Below, piece after piece: positions 1 to 11,968 of a DNA stretch of 64,000 nucleotides. The notes below the pieces were generated by a model. It was not told the DNA's origin, did no database searches, and saw only the letters and a list, made by a program, of their open reading frames with translations. The number at the start of each line of letters is the position of its first letter. Position 1 is the stretch's first letter. The position numbers and the translations under genes were made by a program. Source of the stretch: Syncephalis fuscata (Eukaryota; Zoopagomycota; Zoopagomycetes; Zoopagales; Piptocephalidaceae); contig JAHLTZ010000049.1 of assembly GCA_025786725.1 (NCBI GenBank), positions 57,474 through 121,473 of the forward strand. Direction: 5' to 3'.

Positions 1-422
1 GTCTTATCAATCAATAAAAAGGAAAGAATACTTGAGCCCCAAAGCCCATTCAATAATATAGGAAAGGAAAGGAAGGACACACCCGTTAACAACGACAGAG
101 ATACAGCATTGAAGTAGGCTGACGTAAGTAATAAGTAGTAATGCCCAAGTACAAACAATAGAATCAAAGATAGAAAGCAGAAAGAAGGATGGATATGAAG
201 ATGTGAATAGAAAATCAATAAAATTAATACATATATATATTATGTTATAGACCTTTTTTACTAGTTATTTTCTCTTGTAATTGGATATGAATACAGCAAT
301 ACAATTGTTTTATTGTTCTTATCTAGTATGGTTATGATAAGTGGGACTAATAATAGTAGTGGACAAGCCATTATTACGTATGGATAAAGCAAATATTCGT
401 TGATATAATGGCTTGGATGATA

Positions 423-459
<37 letters not shown>

Positions 460-1214
460 GTTAGCAGTATTATCCTAAGCCACCTTTAATTTAATTAACT
501 AATTAATTAACTAATATAATTCGATGATTATAACTAGAATAATTTATAAAGTTTAATTTGTCTACTCCGATAGTTAATTATAAACACCGATTGCTTGCTT
601 TTTATTTTATTTTATAAAAATATTCACAGCATCGATATTTGTGTATACACACACCTTCACTACTCGCTTATTTCTTTTGCTACATTGTATTTGATTGTTG
701 GTCGAGTGTAGATATAAGCATCTATCTTATACTACTATTACTACTACTACTACTCCTACTACTACTATTCATTGTGGTCTGTAGTTACAATGTAAGTAGT
801 AGAAACTATAGATAGAAATGATACCTTTGATGTATCTCTTTCTACTGACACGCACGTGTTAATAAATGATTGCTCTATTGGTGGTGTGGTTAGCTGTGTT
901 CCGGTTGGGGCAAATAGTGGCATGGACACTGAAACATGACGAATAAAAAGTGCGTAAAAATAAAAGTACGCCATAGTGGATGTTTATGGTTCGCTATCGC
1001 TATCGTTATTGTTATTGTTTTGTTATTGTTTAGCGGTATCTTTTAATTAATAGCGACTATATCACTTTATGATTTGCTATTAACTAGCTACTATTAACTA
1101 CTAACGGTAGCATCTATATTATCATTATTACAGATAGTGCAGCCGTTATATACCACTGTTGATTCTACGTCTTTAGCTCATTCAGCTTATTGTTAGCGTA
1201 TTGCAGTTACCACT
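1..1214. other. Intergenic AT-rich DNA with microsatellites
   Basis: No supportable gene. The stretch holds a TA dinucleotide run at about 427-454, a CTA-type trinucleotide run at about 733-768 and T-rich tracts leading into the phosphotransferase start. The last 100-200 bases presumably hold that gene's promoter and 5' leader, but I see no decisive motif. Confidence 0.6.
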
Positions 1215-2553
1215 ATGGCTAAAGCCGGTCAATCTTACGTCTCTAAAGAGGCGCTAGAAAACTTGAAATACTATAAATATGCAGCCATCGATCGGTCCTA
1301 TGTAACTAAATACGTGCTCCGTCACTATTGGGAGTGGGCCACGACACTGTTTCCACTCTGGATGGCGCCAAATCTTATTACACTTTGTGGATTTGGTTTT
1401 GTATTGATCAATGTAGCGTTTATTATTGCGTTTATTCCTGATCTGGCTGGACCCGGTCCTTCTTGGTTGTACTTTTCGTTTGCCGCGGGCATTTGGCTCT
1501 ACTCCACCTTCGATAACGTCGATGGCAAGCAAGCACGCCGCACCGGCACTTCATCACCCTTGGGTAAGCACGGCTAATACTATATACTACAGTGTATTAA
1601 TAGGTGGTGGATAGGTGAATTGTTTGATCATGGTTGTGATGCACTGAATTGCTCTTTCGGCGCACTTGTTCAAGCTGCAGGCATGGGATTCGGTCACACG
1701 TGGTATACGGTATTTATCGTGGCATTGACCACCACACCGTTCTACTTCTCTACTTGGGAAGAATACCATACGGGTGTGCTATATCTGGGCTATGTTAACG
1801 GTCCTACTGAAGGCCTTATTATTTCTTGTGCGGTGCTTATTGCTTCGGGTATTTATGGGCCTGGCATTTGGTTTGAATCATTCCATAAAGTATTGGGTGG
1901 CACACTACCTCAAATAGTACTCGACTATGTACCGACTGATTTTATTATGGCCGATATGATGGTGGCCAGTATGCTGTTTATGCTTATCTTTACTCAGCTG
2001 CCTGCTAGGTAAGTATTGAGTTTATAATAATTCTATTATATTGATACGCTATTCTATTAGTTTGTATGGTGTTTATAATGCGTGTCGTCGCAAGGGAACG
2101 AGCTTTACTGCGGCATTGGCCGAACTTGTACCAATGGCAGTCTATTTGGTGGCTGTTATAAGCTGGGTACTATCGCCGTATTCGTCTATTCTACCCGATG
2201 GCCATCTTAGCATATTCATTATTGCTGTGGGTCTAGTGTTTGGTCGAGTGGCCACAAAGATTATTCTAGCTCATCTTACGCGTATGCCCTTCCCGTGGTT
2301 CACCGTTATGATGATTCCAATGGCGGGTGGCAGTTTATTGGTCAATGCGCCTCTTCTACTTAACGGACAGGTGCTATTGTCACCACAGCAAGAATACTAC
2401 TATTTGATTGGTTTTACAGCATTTGCCGCTATTGCTTATGGTCATTGGGCTCTACTCGTGATTGATCGATTCTGTGAACATTTAGGCATCCGCTGCTTAA
2501 AGATTCCCTATCCTAATGCTGCTTCCGCTCCAAAGGAAAAGAAGGCCCAATAG
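1215..2553 (+). CDS. CPT1/EPT1: CDP-alcohol phosphotransferase (ethanolamine/choline phosphotransferase)
   Basis: Transfers phosphoethanolamine or phosphocholine from the CDP-alcohol to diacylglycerol, the last step of the Kennedy pathway, in ER/Golgi membranes. I read three exons, 1215-1563, 1615-2008 and 2061-2553, giving 411 residues, normal for the family (about 390-410). The complete CDP-alcohol phosphatidyltransferase signature DG(x)2AR(x)8G(x)3D(x)3D spans residues 103-125 and is assembled across the first intron: D103, G104, A107, R108 and G117, then D121 and D125 from exon 2. Several hydrophobic segments follow, and the tail is lysine-rich. Both introns (51 and 52 nt) keep frame exactly. 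The ATG at 1215 opens a typical N-terminus. Ethanolamine and choline preference cannot be separated from sequence alone. Confidence 0.93.
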
Positions 2554-2718
2554 CGATACTATGATGGGTAAGGATATAAAAGACATGAGTTTTACAGGTC
2601 ATCTTTCTTAGTTCTTCGCTCTTTTGTTCTTAATTTAAAAGAATAGAGAAAAAGAATTTAAAATAAATCATTAATTGATCAATAATTAGCCATCAATTAT
2701 TTGTTTATTTATTTACTA

Positions 2719-3437
2719 CTAAGTAGATTTAGGCTTGAAATAATTACGAAGTGACATCGTTCCTTTAGGAGGCACAGCTTTCTTGGCATTATTATCGGTA
2801 CTTTTAGTCTTATTAGCACCATTAGCAGTAGCAGTCGATGTTGTCTATACCATTTGGTTATTTAATATAGATTAATTAATATACATCAATCTACCTTTCG
2901 ACGGCCCTTTCCCTCTGATACTACAGTTTTGGTCTCTGTTGCAGCTTGGTGCGCTTTTTGTCGTCTAAATTTCACCAACAATGCTTCTACACTGCTTAAA
3001 CTGTAAATAATATTAATAACTCGTTGATATTCATTATTATACACTTACTTGTAGGCTGCACGTAATAGTGTTCTCCATTTATCGGATAGATAGTCATCAA
3101 TAAGTGTCATAGATAACCAAATACGCAACGCTATATTACAGATAAATAGCTGTAAATGACACCAAATGTATTAATTACCTTGACGTTCCTCATCCGTATC
3201 TGATGGTGTACATGATGCAGTCTGGTTGTTATTAACATTCAAGTAACTGCGTTCCATTTGTATTAATGTAGTAAAATTGTCAAAATGTTGTACAATACGA
3301 TCAATCTTAATATTTGTAATACCATTGTTATATTAGATTAACCAAATATTTAATTTACTACACTTACCTTATGTTTTAACCATGTAATAACACGCTGATC
3401 ATTTAACCTATACACAGTTGTATAACCAGAAACATCT

Positions 3438-3468
<31 letters not shown>

Positions 3469-4069
3469 AATTGTATTATTATATATCCATAATAGCCATT
3501 GTGTAGTAAATTAACTACCTTGCGTATCACAAATTTGACATAACGATTGATCTAGTTGAGGCAAACTATTTAATACAGATCCTTGTCCATTAGCTACAGC
3601 CTCTAATATATCTTGCTGTGAACAATAGACACCCAGACTATCTCCAGTCTATTATTGCATAACTAAATCTAATTATTGTTCTGTAGAATATCTATTTACC
3701 TGACGACGACATTGAATCAAGATAGGTAGTAGAATAAATAACACATCTACCGGTGTAAATAACAATAGACTACCATCTATTATTTATATTAATTAACTTA
3801 ATAATAACCATAATAGTATTGTTTAGTACCTTTCTGTACTGTATTATCTATAAACCAACTGGCAGGTATGTTGTCTGGATTTACATGCTGTATCTCCAAT
3901 AATTGAGTGGCATCACATACATACTGAACAATAATTCCTATATATATGTGTGTGTGTATATATTCTATAGTTATTACAAGCTATCTTTTTTGCTAATATC
4001 TATACCTGTACGTGGATGTGGCAGTGTAATAGCCAGTAGGTCAGACGACAACGACGACAATCTAGTCAT
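2719..4069 (-). CDS. RNH202: Ribonuclease H2 subunit B (Ydr279p/RNASEH2B family)
   Basis: Non-catalytic subunit of the trimeric RNase H2 that removes ribonucleotides misincorporated in DNA and RNA of RNA:DNA hybrids in the nucleus. No single long reading frame exists. Nine exons join in frame: 4069-4006, 3937-3830, 3776-3700, 3648-3519, 3435-3368, 3305-3179, 3130-3049, 3000-2895 and 2844-2719 (295 aa). Family marks are LPHPRTG near residue 20, then SWFIDNTVQKDG and FTPVDVLFILLP, matching the conserved core of human RNASEH2B. An in-frame stop lies just upstream of the ATG at 4069. The last 15 residues include SLRNYF, a PCNA-interacting (PIP-box-like) motif with T in place of the usual Q, where human RNASEH2B also has its PIP box. 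Splicing is inferred, but the frame agreement over nine exons is strong. Confidence 0.88.
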
Positions 4070-4405
4070 AAGCAGTTAAGCAAATACTGACTTGTAACTG
4101 CTAATAACCTGCCTGTTATTCGTGTTATCCGTGTTGTTGTTGTTGTTGGACACTTGCGCCTTTCTCTTCAAGCAAATACGCGTCTGCATTCTAGTTAATA
4201 GTACGAGCTACTACGATAGATAGTAGAGTAGACGAAATAAATAACGCGTTGCTTATGGTGGTGGTGTGTTTTTTGGGTGAGTTGTGTGGGCGAGTGTGGG
4301 CGAATGGAAAACTGGAATTGAGTGAACGCCACTCCTACTTTTGGTTCCTCCTCTCTTTCCATCTGCCGAGACGACTACTTCGTACTCGCATCGATAGCAG
4401 CACCC
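4070..4405. promoter_or_regulatory. Divergent promoter between RNH202 and uL23
   Basis: 336 bases separate two divergently transcribed start codons, so both core promoters should lie here. A CAA/GTT trinucleotide run (about 4130-4150) and a G/T-rich tract (4255-4305) are visible. I see no clear TATA box. Function is inferred from position only. Confidence 0.4.
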
Positions 4406-5528
4406 ATGGCGCCAACTAAGCAAGCCGGTAAGCATCTCTATGCATTAAGCTGATTAATGTATATACCATCTACGCGATGGATGAATGGATTAATAAGACA
4501 GTAATTGGGCTGTCAACCAGCACACTGAATGGATGGATGGATGGATATACGTATATATACATACATATACATACATATATTTATTCAGTCTATATAACAC
4601 TATGAAAGAAGCGACTATGACTATCCATAGACTATGACTATGGATGGATGGATGGATGGATATAATGAAATACAGAAAGGCGGGATATAGAGTTATGTAA
4701 TGACAGAATGGCATCTGTATGAATGCAAGGGTCTATGTTATAATAGACCATGGATAACCTATTTGTAGTTGATACTGGATAATGAGTAGTGTCTATAGGC
4801 AGTATAGCTATTCTACTGAGTAATAGAACGAGTGACGGGTCTTGTAGATTCATAACATCTATATACTGAATATGGAATTCATACATGTACACCCTACTTA
4901 CAACAAGCAATGTTATTCTACATTTTATTGTTTTATTAGGCAAGTCCAGCGAGAAGAACAAGGCGCTCGCCGCCCGCAAGGCCGCCCTTAAGGGTACCAA
5001 TAGCACGTCTACCCGCAAGATTCGCACTTCGGCCACTTTCCGTCGCCCCAACACCTACCGTGCGGCTCGCAACCCAAAGTACCAGCGCAAGTCCATTGCC
5101 GGTACTTCCCAGCTCGACCAATACTCGATCATCCGCCAGCCATTGACCACCGAGAGCGCGATGAAGAAGATTGAAGACCAAAACACCCTTGTCTTTTTGT
5201 GCGATGTACGTGCCAACAAGCACCAAATCCGCGACTCGATCAAGAAGTTGTACGGTGTCCAAGCCTTGAAGATCAACACTTTGATCCGGTAAGTAGTAAT
5301 GTAGTAAATATAGGCTAGAGTGGATATTAATGGATGTGTGTTGTGGATATAATAGCCCTGACGGTATCAAGAAGGCATACGTCCGCCTTACCGGTGACAT
5401 TGATGCCCTTGAGATTGCCAACAAGGTAGGTATCATTCTATGTATATGTATAGACTATATGTATATGTGTGTTGAATAAGAAGCAATATTAATGTATTGC
5501 TATTATTATTTAGATTGGCGTCATCTAA
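4406..5528 (+). CDS. RPL25: 60S ribosomal protein uL23 (L23a/L25)
   Basis: Large-subunit protein at the polypeptide exit tunnel that binds 25S rRNA and docks SRP and chaperones. Four exons: 4406-4427, 4940-5288, 5356-5425 and 5514-5528, 151 aa. The first exon encodes only seven codons plus one base and the last only five codons including the stop (IGVI). A basic eukaryote-specific N-terminal extension is followed by the conserved globular domain ([16 protein letters not shown], then [15 protein letters not shown] and [21 protein letters not shown]). The first intron is 512 nt, about ten times the local norm, as is common for highly expressed ribosomal-protein genes. It holds tetranucleotide repeats. 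Codon use in exon 2 is clearly GC-richer than in the neighbours, consistent with high expression. Confidence 0.95.
4530..4662. repeat. GGAT tetranucleotide tracts in the uL23 intron
   Basis: Two tracts of GGAT repeats (about 4530-4545 and 4640-4662) lie inside the first intron of the uL23 gene, separated by a TACA/TATA-rich stretch. They are simple-sequence DNA and probably length-polymorphic. Confidence 0.75.
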
Positions 5529-6291
5529 ATGCTTTTGCGTTATTTCCTACGACAGTGTGTATGGCGCATCTTTATTTAGGCGGAAGAATAAATACGCCTT
5601 TTGCCTGCATTATTATATTATTACTATTAGCATTATTATGATTATTATAATTATTAATTAGTTGTTATTGACATTATTATTACTATCAAGTAGTTGTTGT
5701 TATTTCTATTGTAAGCAGGTAACATATGCAGGAACTGAAAACAACAAAGTGTAATGGACAGCCTTACAAAATACAAGACATCTACATGATCACGTAGACG
5801 GTAAATAGATTAATTTAGTAAAACAAGTCAATCATACCTGTATACGCTGTAACTATTCTTAATACTTTCAGTGTGTGGAAAGGACAAGAATGTTGCAATT
5901 TGTATATTAGAAAATAATAAAACAGTTTATTAGTATTTGTAGATATGTACTTGTTATATATAGCTGCATTGTTATGTAGTTAATGGCTGATACTTGTAAT
6001 AATGATAGTTGTAAAAAATAGTGGAAAACATACAAGATAATTCTAGTATAGCTATTGTATTAGTATAATGGGAGACATATGGATATGTTCAATGTCAAGT
6101 TAACGTTTGTCGTGTATTTATGTGATTTGTGTTAATTACCCATTATTGTTAGTAAAAATGGAATCATTGTTTTAAAGCATGACCTGTTATTATTACTAAA
6201 TTAGTTAGTTATTATTGATGAGTTATTATAGTTGTATGGTTTTAAAATTTATTTAACGAAAAGCCATGACGATAAACAATAATAGAGGTTA
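5529..6291. other. Intergenic, AT-rich
   Basis: Convergent 3' flanks of the uL23 and CAP-protein genes. The DNA is AT-rich with ATT/TTA-type simple repeats at about 5600-5700. I see no gene, RNA gene or clear repeat in it. Confidence 0.5.
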
Positions 6292-7414
6292 TCAACGATG
6301 CAAAGGACGATTGTTATTATTATTCGGATTTATAGACGATGGAGATGGTGTATTTTGTGAATGGCTATCAATGGTAGTTGGCGGTGTTGAAGATGGTGAT
6401 GGTGATTGAGGGGATTTTGACCATTAAAAGTATTTGGCGTTGTGTTAGTGTTGTTGTAATGATTCTGTTGTACTGATGATGATGGTGCTGATGGTAATGG
6501 AGCGCTATTACCTTCATTACTGTCCAATTGGCTAGTTGAATCAGCTGGAATAGAGCTTGAAGACGGTTCTGTTGATGGCTGAACATTCTCTTTGTCATTA
6601 TTATTAGCTGGCTTTACTGATTGATCATTTTCTTTGTCGTTATCATTGGCTAGTTTTACTGACTGAGCCGATACGGTATTTGATGGTTCAGTGGCCGGTC
6701 GTGGTGGCTGTGGCTTAGTTTGTGCACTATTCTGACTACCATCAGTTAATGGCAATGACTTGGTAGAGGTAGAACTTGGACAGATTGGAAAAGATTGTAT
6801 TTTATCATTATGACCGAATTCCTGGGTCCAATAAGGTACGTTATCTTTGGTATAGGCTATGGCACCGCCGAAATGCGTAAGTTACCGAGAATGTTAGCAC
6901 GATGTCCGGGTGAGTTCATCCATCGCATCATAACAGTAGGGACATCGACCCAGCCATAAGCGACATTTTCGCCGTAGCGAACCCAAACGTTTTCACTGTT
7001 TTGGGCATCTACTCTCTGGCTCGGGGTGGGTTGACCAGGCAATTGATGGCTCATTGTCTTTGCCTTAGCCTGGGCATTCGAGTGGATCTGCGCTGCTCGT
7101 GTTAAGGCAGCGTCAACACCAAGAGCAGACAAGCCTTTTTTCATACGTTCTCTATTAACACTACATAATAAGTCGGTATTGATAGGTTGAGTGGTCACAC
7201 CTTTACTCATTGCAGTCGTAAAGTTTGACTCAATACCAGAGCTTAATAATGCAATAACGATGCCATGAATCAGTACAATAGCAACAATAGTCCCTATGGA
7301 TGGTGTATTACTAGATATAGTCGTTTTTATCCAGTCCATATGGGATCTTATTGGGCTCGAGTTGCTCTTTTGATTGCGACCACCCGACGACGATTGAAAG
7401 AACGGTAGAGGCAT
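6292..7414 (-). CDS. Membrane-anchored CAP/SCP (PR-1-like) protein, frame broken twice
   Basis: The N-terminal about 60 residues contain one hydrophobic segment (SIGTIVAIVLIHGIVIALL), suggesting a type II anchor or uncleaved signal. A CAP domain follows: LLCSVNRERMKKGL, the IHSNAQAKA helix, GENVAYGW and the signature HRANIL. CAP proteins are extracellular and often bind sterols or lipids. Directly after HRANIL the frame closes at about 6875, whereas the remaining CAP core (HFGGAIAYTKDN, then PYWTQEFG) continues one frame over. A Ser/Thr/Pro/Asn-rich tail follows with two copies of a KPANNNDKEN-like unit. A second break in a C-run near 6411-6415 is implied because the other frame continues as an SPSP-rich tail to a TGA at 6292. 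Each break equals one lost base. A 29-nt GT-AG intron at the first break would delete conserved core, so I disfavour it. Confidence 0.72.
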
Positions 7415-8233
7415 AGTGCTAACAAATTTAATAAATAAACAGCGTTATGTTACAACCAGTGTAGACAAATTGGCAGCAGTGGATATTTTAAACAGTAAAC
7501 AAATAAACAGAAATAGATACGGATGAAATAGCAAATACAAACAGACCAGCTGCTGTTGTCGTTGTTGAGAGTGCAAATAATGAGAAAGTGTAGCGGATAT
7601 TAGAAAAGAGTTAGCAGGGACATAATTAAGCATGCTTTATACTGATGGTCGCAGCGCATGGCGTGTGGTTACACAACAGTATCATGCACAAAGTAATGGC
7701 ATGTGTCTACTAGTGATAAGGAGATTGTAAAAAGCGTGGTAGCTACCTTGAAACACCCAGTCGTATAGACTAGCTATCTCTTAAATTGTGCACCGTTAAT
7801 TAGATGTATTAAGGGCGTTGGATTAGTTATATAGTAGATTTTATTAATGTATAAAATGATCACACTTGATAGCTTTTGTATATTAATAATAAGTACTACT
7901 AAATAATATCTTATAATGTTTTATATACCTGATTATATTCAGCTATGTATATACTAATACATGAAATAAGATTGATAGCTTTTGGGTAGAATAAATGCGT
8001 AAATTCATCATTTATTTAAATACTAGTTAATGCAATTAACATCAAGTAAAATCCCCGCACACGTACTCCTATTATAGAGTCATAAATATAAACGAAACTA
8101 TGCGACAAATAAATTACAATACGATATAATTGGGTACCACTCCATAGTAAATATACATTGTAGAATAGAAATATTTAATATTTTCAATAACTCAAATAAC
8201 AAGAATAGTATTATGCTAATTCATTCTTTATTG
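7415..8233. other. Intergenic between CAP and DsbA-like genes
   Basis: AT-rich DNA upstream of the CAP gene and downstream of the DsbA-like gene. A 62-residue frame on the minus strand at 7445-7633 is hydrophobic and low complexity with no family signal, and I do not call it. Otherwise I see nothing. Confidence 0.5.
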
Positions 8234-9156
8234 CTATACTAGTGTCAAACGCTTCTCAATGTATTCCTTCCATTGGTCGAGTGTCCAGCTGCTACTTACA
8301 CTGTTATCAACAATGCCATCCCAGTAGACAGTTGGAGACACATGGACGCCTAATTGACGCGCATATTTGATGTGCCACTTCAAATCGTCGGTCACTTTAT
8401 TGCCAAGGTTCTGAGGGGAGACATCGGTGGGCACGGCAAGCTCCGCGTGAATGGATGCTGCAGGTTTGTTCAGCACTTGGCCCAGCTGCTCGGCAAGCTG
8501 TTGGTACGTCTGTTCACGTGTGGCATTAACAAGGGCTTCATCGAAATATCTATACTTAGCACATTCAGTCAGTTGAGCCACTATTGCTATTGATAATAAT
8601 AAATGTAAACAGCTTACGCTTTTTGGTTTTCAAATAGCGATTTGGCTATATCAAAAAACCTTTCTTTGTTGACTCGTTCCGCAGCCAATGCTGCCTATGA
8701 ATTATCGTAATGTTAGAGTAAGGCAGGTCGATCGCCGTTTCAATGATTACCTCGTGCACTAAAGTGCTTTGTGGGTGCCATGGCTGAATCTGTTGCCGGA
8801 ATATAAATTGAACTTTATTTGGATAGCTTGATTTTAGCCACGGCAATACATCCTACATGGCCGATTGTAATAATTTAGAAACTAATAAATATTTTTAATT
8901 TACGTACCTCGTTTAGTCTTTTGAAGAACTTTGCCGAGAAAGGACACTACACGGCAATATAATGAGCAAATGACTAGCAACATTCAGTATACACACTACT
9001 TACGACAAAGTCCAAATAAGCCTCCAGTACATGAGGTGCGTCAGCATTACCAAACCTATGGCCTTTAATCGAGGTTAGTATTGGTAACGGCCATTGTTAT
9101 TACTAGAAATAAAAGAATATATTTATCTTACCTGCAAACCGATGTGGAAGCGTCAT
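8234..9156 (-). CDS. DsbA-like thioredoxin-fold protein
   Basis: Six exons join in frame: 9156-9132, 9062-9004, 8946-8908, 8852-8751, 8694-8618 and 8549-8234 (205 aa). The start reads MTLPHRFAG, then GHRFGNADAPHVLEAYLDF, leading into CPFSAKFFKRL. This is the thioredoxin-fold beta-alpha unit of DSBA-family proteins with a CPFS active-site position, so one cysteine rather than CxxC. LVHEAALAAERV and AYFDEALVNATREQTY are typical of the alpha-helical insert, and VSPTVYWDGIVD is the cis-proline loop near the C-terminus. The first intron uses the acceptor after a TACTAAC branch site, which avoids stops in the alternatives. The family includes fungal oxidoreductase-like proteins of unclear substrate. 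With one active-site cysteine, a glutathione-linked role is conceivable but not shown. Confidence 0.8.
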
Positions 9157-10184
9157 ATTCAAGTGTTAATGATATGATAGTAAGAGTAACCGATATTCAA
9201 ATGAATATAACAGAGCACTAAAAACAAGTTGCAAGAAATGACAACAAGTAAAGGCACTACAAGTAGTTAGCAAATGGACAATAAGTGGTAACTATTGCGT
9301 GCTTGACTAAGTGATGTTAACATTACTATTTTAGCTAAAGAATAGTATAGTTATAAATGTAAACTGCTATTGTTACCATATTTGGTAATGGTAATTAATT
9401 AATTATATCACGTGATTCATTTATACCTGTATGCTTTACTATATCTCCACGACCAAACACATGTATAGTACCCGGATTAATTCGTTTTTTAGTAATCTAA
9501 AAGACAAATTAATTTTACTAAATTAACTTAATTCCGTAAAAAAACAAATTTCTAATTACCTGTGTTACAAAGGAAAGAATTAACAAAATCTATATTCTCA
9601 CCTTTTATTATTGCCAATTATCTTAGCTCTATACTAATAAAATAAAATCATATGCTTATACTTTGATTCAATATTAATTTTATAGGGCTTTCAAAAGTGA
9701 TATAACTTTAATTATTATTTATTATTTACTATAGATAAAACAGCAACAACGTAAAAGCACCAATATTAATAATACATTTACAGTGTTTCAGCTAAATTGT
9801 GTCATTTAATTCTGAATTAAGTTGTTTTTATTTGTTTGTATTAAGTTATTGAATTACTAATGAGCAACTTATTAACAATTTATATAGTCTTGATTTTAAA
9901 TGGTTATAGTAATACCCTCATAGAATATACCAATTTTTAGCATCATAAGTATGAATTGGTAGCTCGCAAAACAAATGAATAGCTAGAAATTAAATTAGCC
10001 GAGTTAGAATGTATATATAAAGGCTGAAGTATGAACAAAGTAATTGTTAGTTTAAAATATTCAAACTAGATGCATTCTATTTGCAGTCCGCCATGCTATT
10101 TTATTTAGTTCAGGGGCATATTATTTAGTTTAGGGGTATATTATTTTGTTAATAGCTTCTTCGTTTTCTAGTTTTATTTCTAAT
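9157..10184. other. Intergenic with exon-like islands and F-box leader
   Basis: No complete gene. On the minus strand a 70-nt AG/GT-bounded island (9496-9427) reads ITKKRINPGTIHVFGRGDIV, preceded by a possible short exon (about 9577-9548). It looks protein-like but I could not identify it or join it to more exons, so it may be a gene remnant. From about 10058 the sequence matches the upstream block of the other F-box-like copies. Confidence 0.4.
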
Positions 10185-11746
10185 ATGTCAACACTGAATA
10201 ACAACACGCTGCCAAAGATATGGCAAATTGTTGAGATAATTCATCATATATCGTCGTTGAGTGAAATAACTACTATTATTGCTTTGGCACGCACTTGCAA
10301 ATTATTGTATAATTCTATTAATTGCAATAGTTTATGGCTTCAACTATACCAGCGTAATTTTCCTCGTGATATCAACATCGATATTGACTGGTTACAATGG
10401 CAGTTAAAACAGGAACAACAAGCAGCACAAGCAGCAGCTGATGCGAAAAATAAAACAGCATCAAAATCTACTTACTTTCAACTATACAGTCAGCGTATGA
10501 ATATGGGTTTAAATTGGCAAAAAAACAAACTAACATCAACAGTCCATTTAAAGTCTTTAATAAAGTTGATGGATCGAATCTACCGATTTGCATGCAAACA
10601 ATTATGGCGAGTTATCCTGGGTGGTTTGCAATATTAACTCGTTGGAATCTTCAGGTCAATTTAGTTAAGCTACTGCCAAAAAATACAACCAAAACATATT
10701 CTCTAGATGTCGATAAAACCAATTTAAAAGCCATAAAAAACATAAAATTTTATCGATATAGACAACAAGTAGATGATGCTGATGATGCTATACGTGTAAT
10801 TTTACATTTGGAATACATTGAAAATCCCATACATACACTTCAAATATGGAACGCAAATAGCTGCCAACTGCTTCGGTCTATCGATTTTGATGGCAAATGG
10901 GACGATAGGATTATAGACGCGTCTTTGTTGCTTTCCAACTTTCAAGACGCTAACATTACTCAGCTACTTTGTAGAGGCCTTTTAAATGCACGACCATATG
11001 AGGCTCAATCCACTAATATTTCAAGATTTAATTATTATGATAATTTTAGAATACATACGGTGAACGGTAGTGAAATGGTTTTTTTGCAATACAATGCTTT
11101 TGGAACGGGAATTCTTTATAGGGTAGCACGTGCATTATTAACTTCTGATGCCAACTTGGTAATGACCAATTATGATGCATCACGAGTAATTGAAGTTATA
11201 TTAAAAATTGAAGTATTTTTTGCTGACATACGCTATGCGAAATTTTATTCAATTGATTATGATCGCGTATTATTTTATTATAGCACTTGCCGAGTCGAAA
11301 GAGATTCGTTTGGCAATACGGAATTCTGGCATCGATACATCAAAGTAATTTCTTTAAGCAAAGGACTTATGCTTGAACGTGATTATCCATCACGTAAAAA
11401 TGAAAGTCTGTTTTTAATCTCAACACATAATCTGGTCGTATTCTACTCGACAACCCGTTTGCCATTAGTCACCATTTCATTACTGGATGGAGAGATTCAG
11501 CGCAGCATCGATATAAGCCTTTTATGCAACAAATTCTATGGCTTTCAGCATCTCATAGATACAAAAATTATTGGCTGCAATTGCGCCACTAACCAATACT
11601 GTATTATTGATGCTGTAACAGGTGATGTGAACGTCTATTTTTTTCCAATATCAGAGGTAGAAGATTATGGATATGCATTTGGTCACATGCTACTGATGAA
11701 TAAGGAAACAACGCTTATTACAAGCTTTGTACCTGAATTGAATTAA
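10185..11746 (+). CDS. F-box-like protein, family copy 1, one frame break
   Basis: The N-terminus (PKIWQIVEIIHHISSLSEI, then LARTCKLLYNSIN) matches copy 2 at 24982 and has F-box character: paired hydrophobic helices followed by the LWLQLYQRNFP motif. The first frame runs from 10185 to about 10555 and the rest of the protein continues one frame over to the TAA at 11744-11746. The break around 10550-10556 equals loss of one base relative to copy 2 (TCATTT against TCTTT). Downstream the copies share KTYSLDVDKTNLKAI and a WN-NCQLL-SI-F-G-WD-RII block suggestive of beta-propeller repeats. F-box proteins bring substrates to SCF ubiquitin ligases, but no substrate can be inferred. It is either intact with a sequencing gap or a very young pseudogene. 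It is single-exon, unlike the housekeeping genes. Confidence 0.6.
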
Positions 11747-11968
11747 ATCTATTAAATAATCATTTTGATATCTGATATCATTCATCATTCACTTCCATGC
11801 TCACTAAAATAAATATTAGCAAATATAATCTTTAATCTCTCAATCACGCTATAATTATTAATATGGCATTGAAACATAGTGACACTGTTCTAGTAAATTA
11901 ATGTAATAAAGCTGGTATCTATTTTCATTGCATCTTGTCCATTCGTCCACATCCCAAACTACAGGCTT

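Noticed and set aside
733-770. CRISPR-like or structured repeat
   Set aside because: Plain trinucleotide microsatellite without spacers; the genome is eukaryotic.
4428-4939. Intronic snoRNA in the long uL23 intron
   Set aside because: No box C/D pair or H/ACA arrangement found by eye; simple repeats fill much of the intron.
6846-6875. 29-nt GT-AG intron at the CAP-protein frame break
   Set aside because: Shorter than any other intron in the window and would remove the conserved HFGGAIA segment; a missing base explains the data better.
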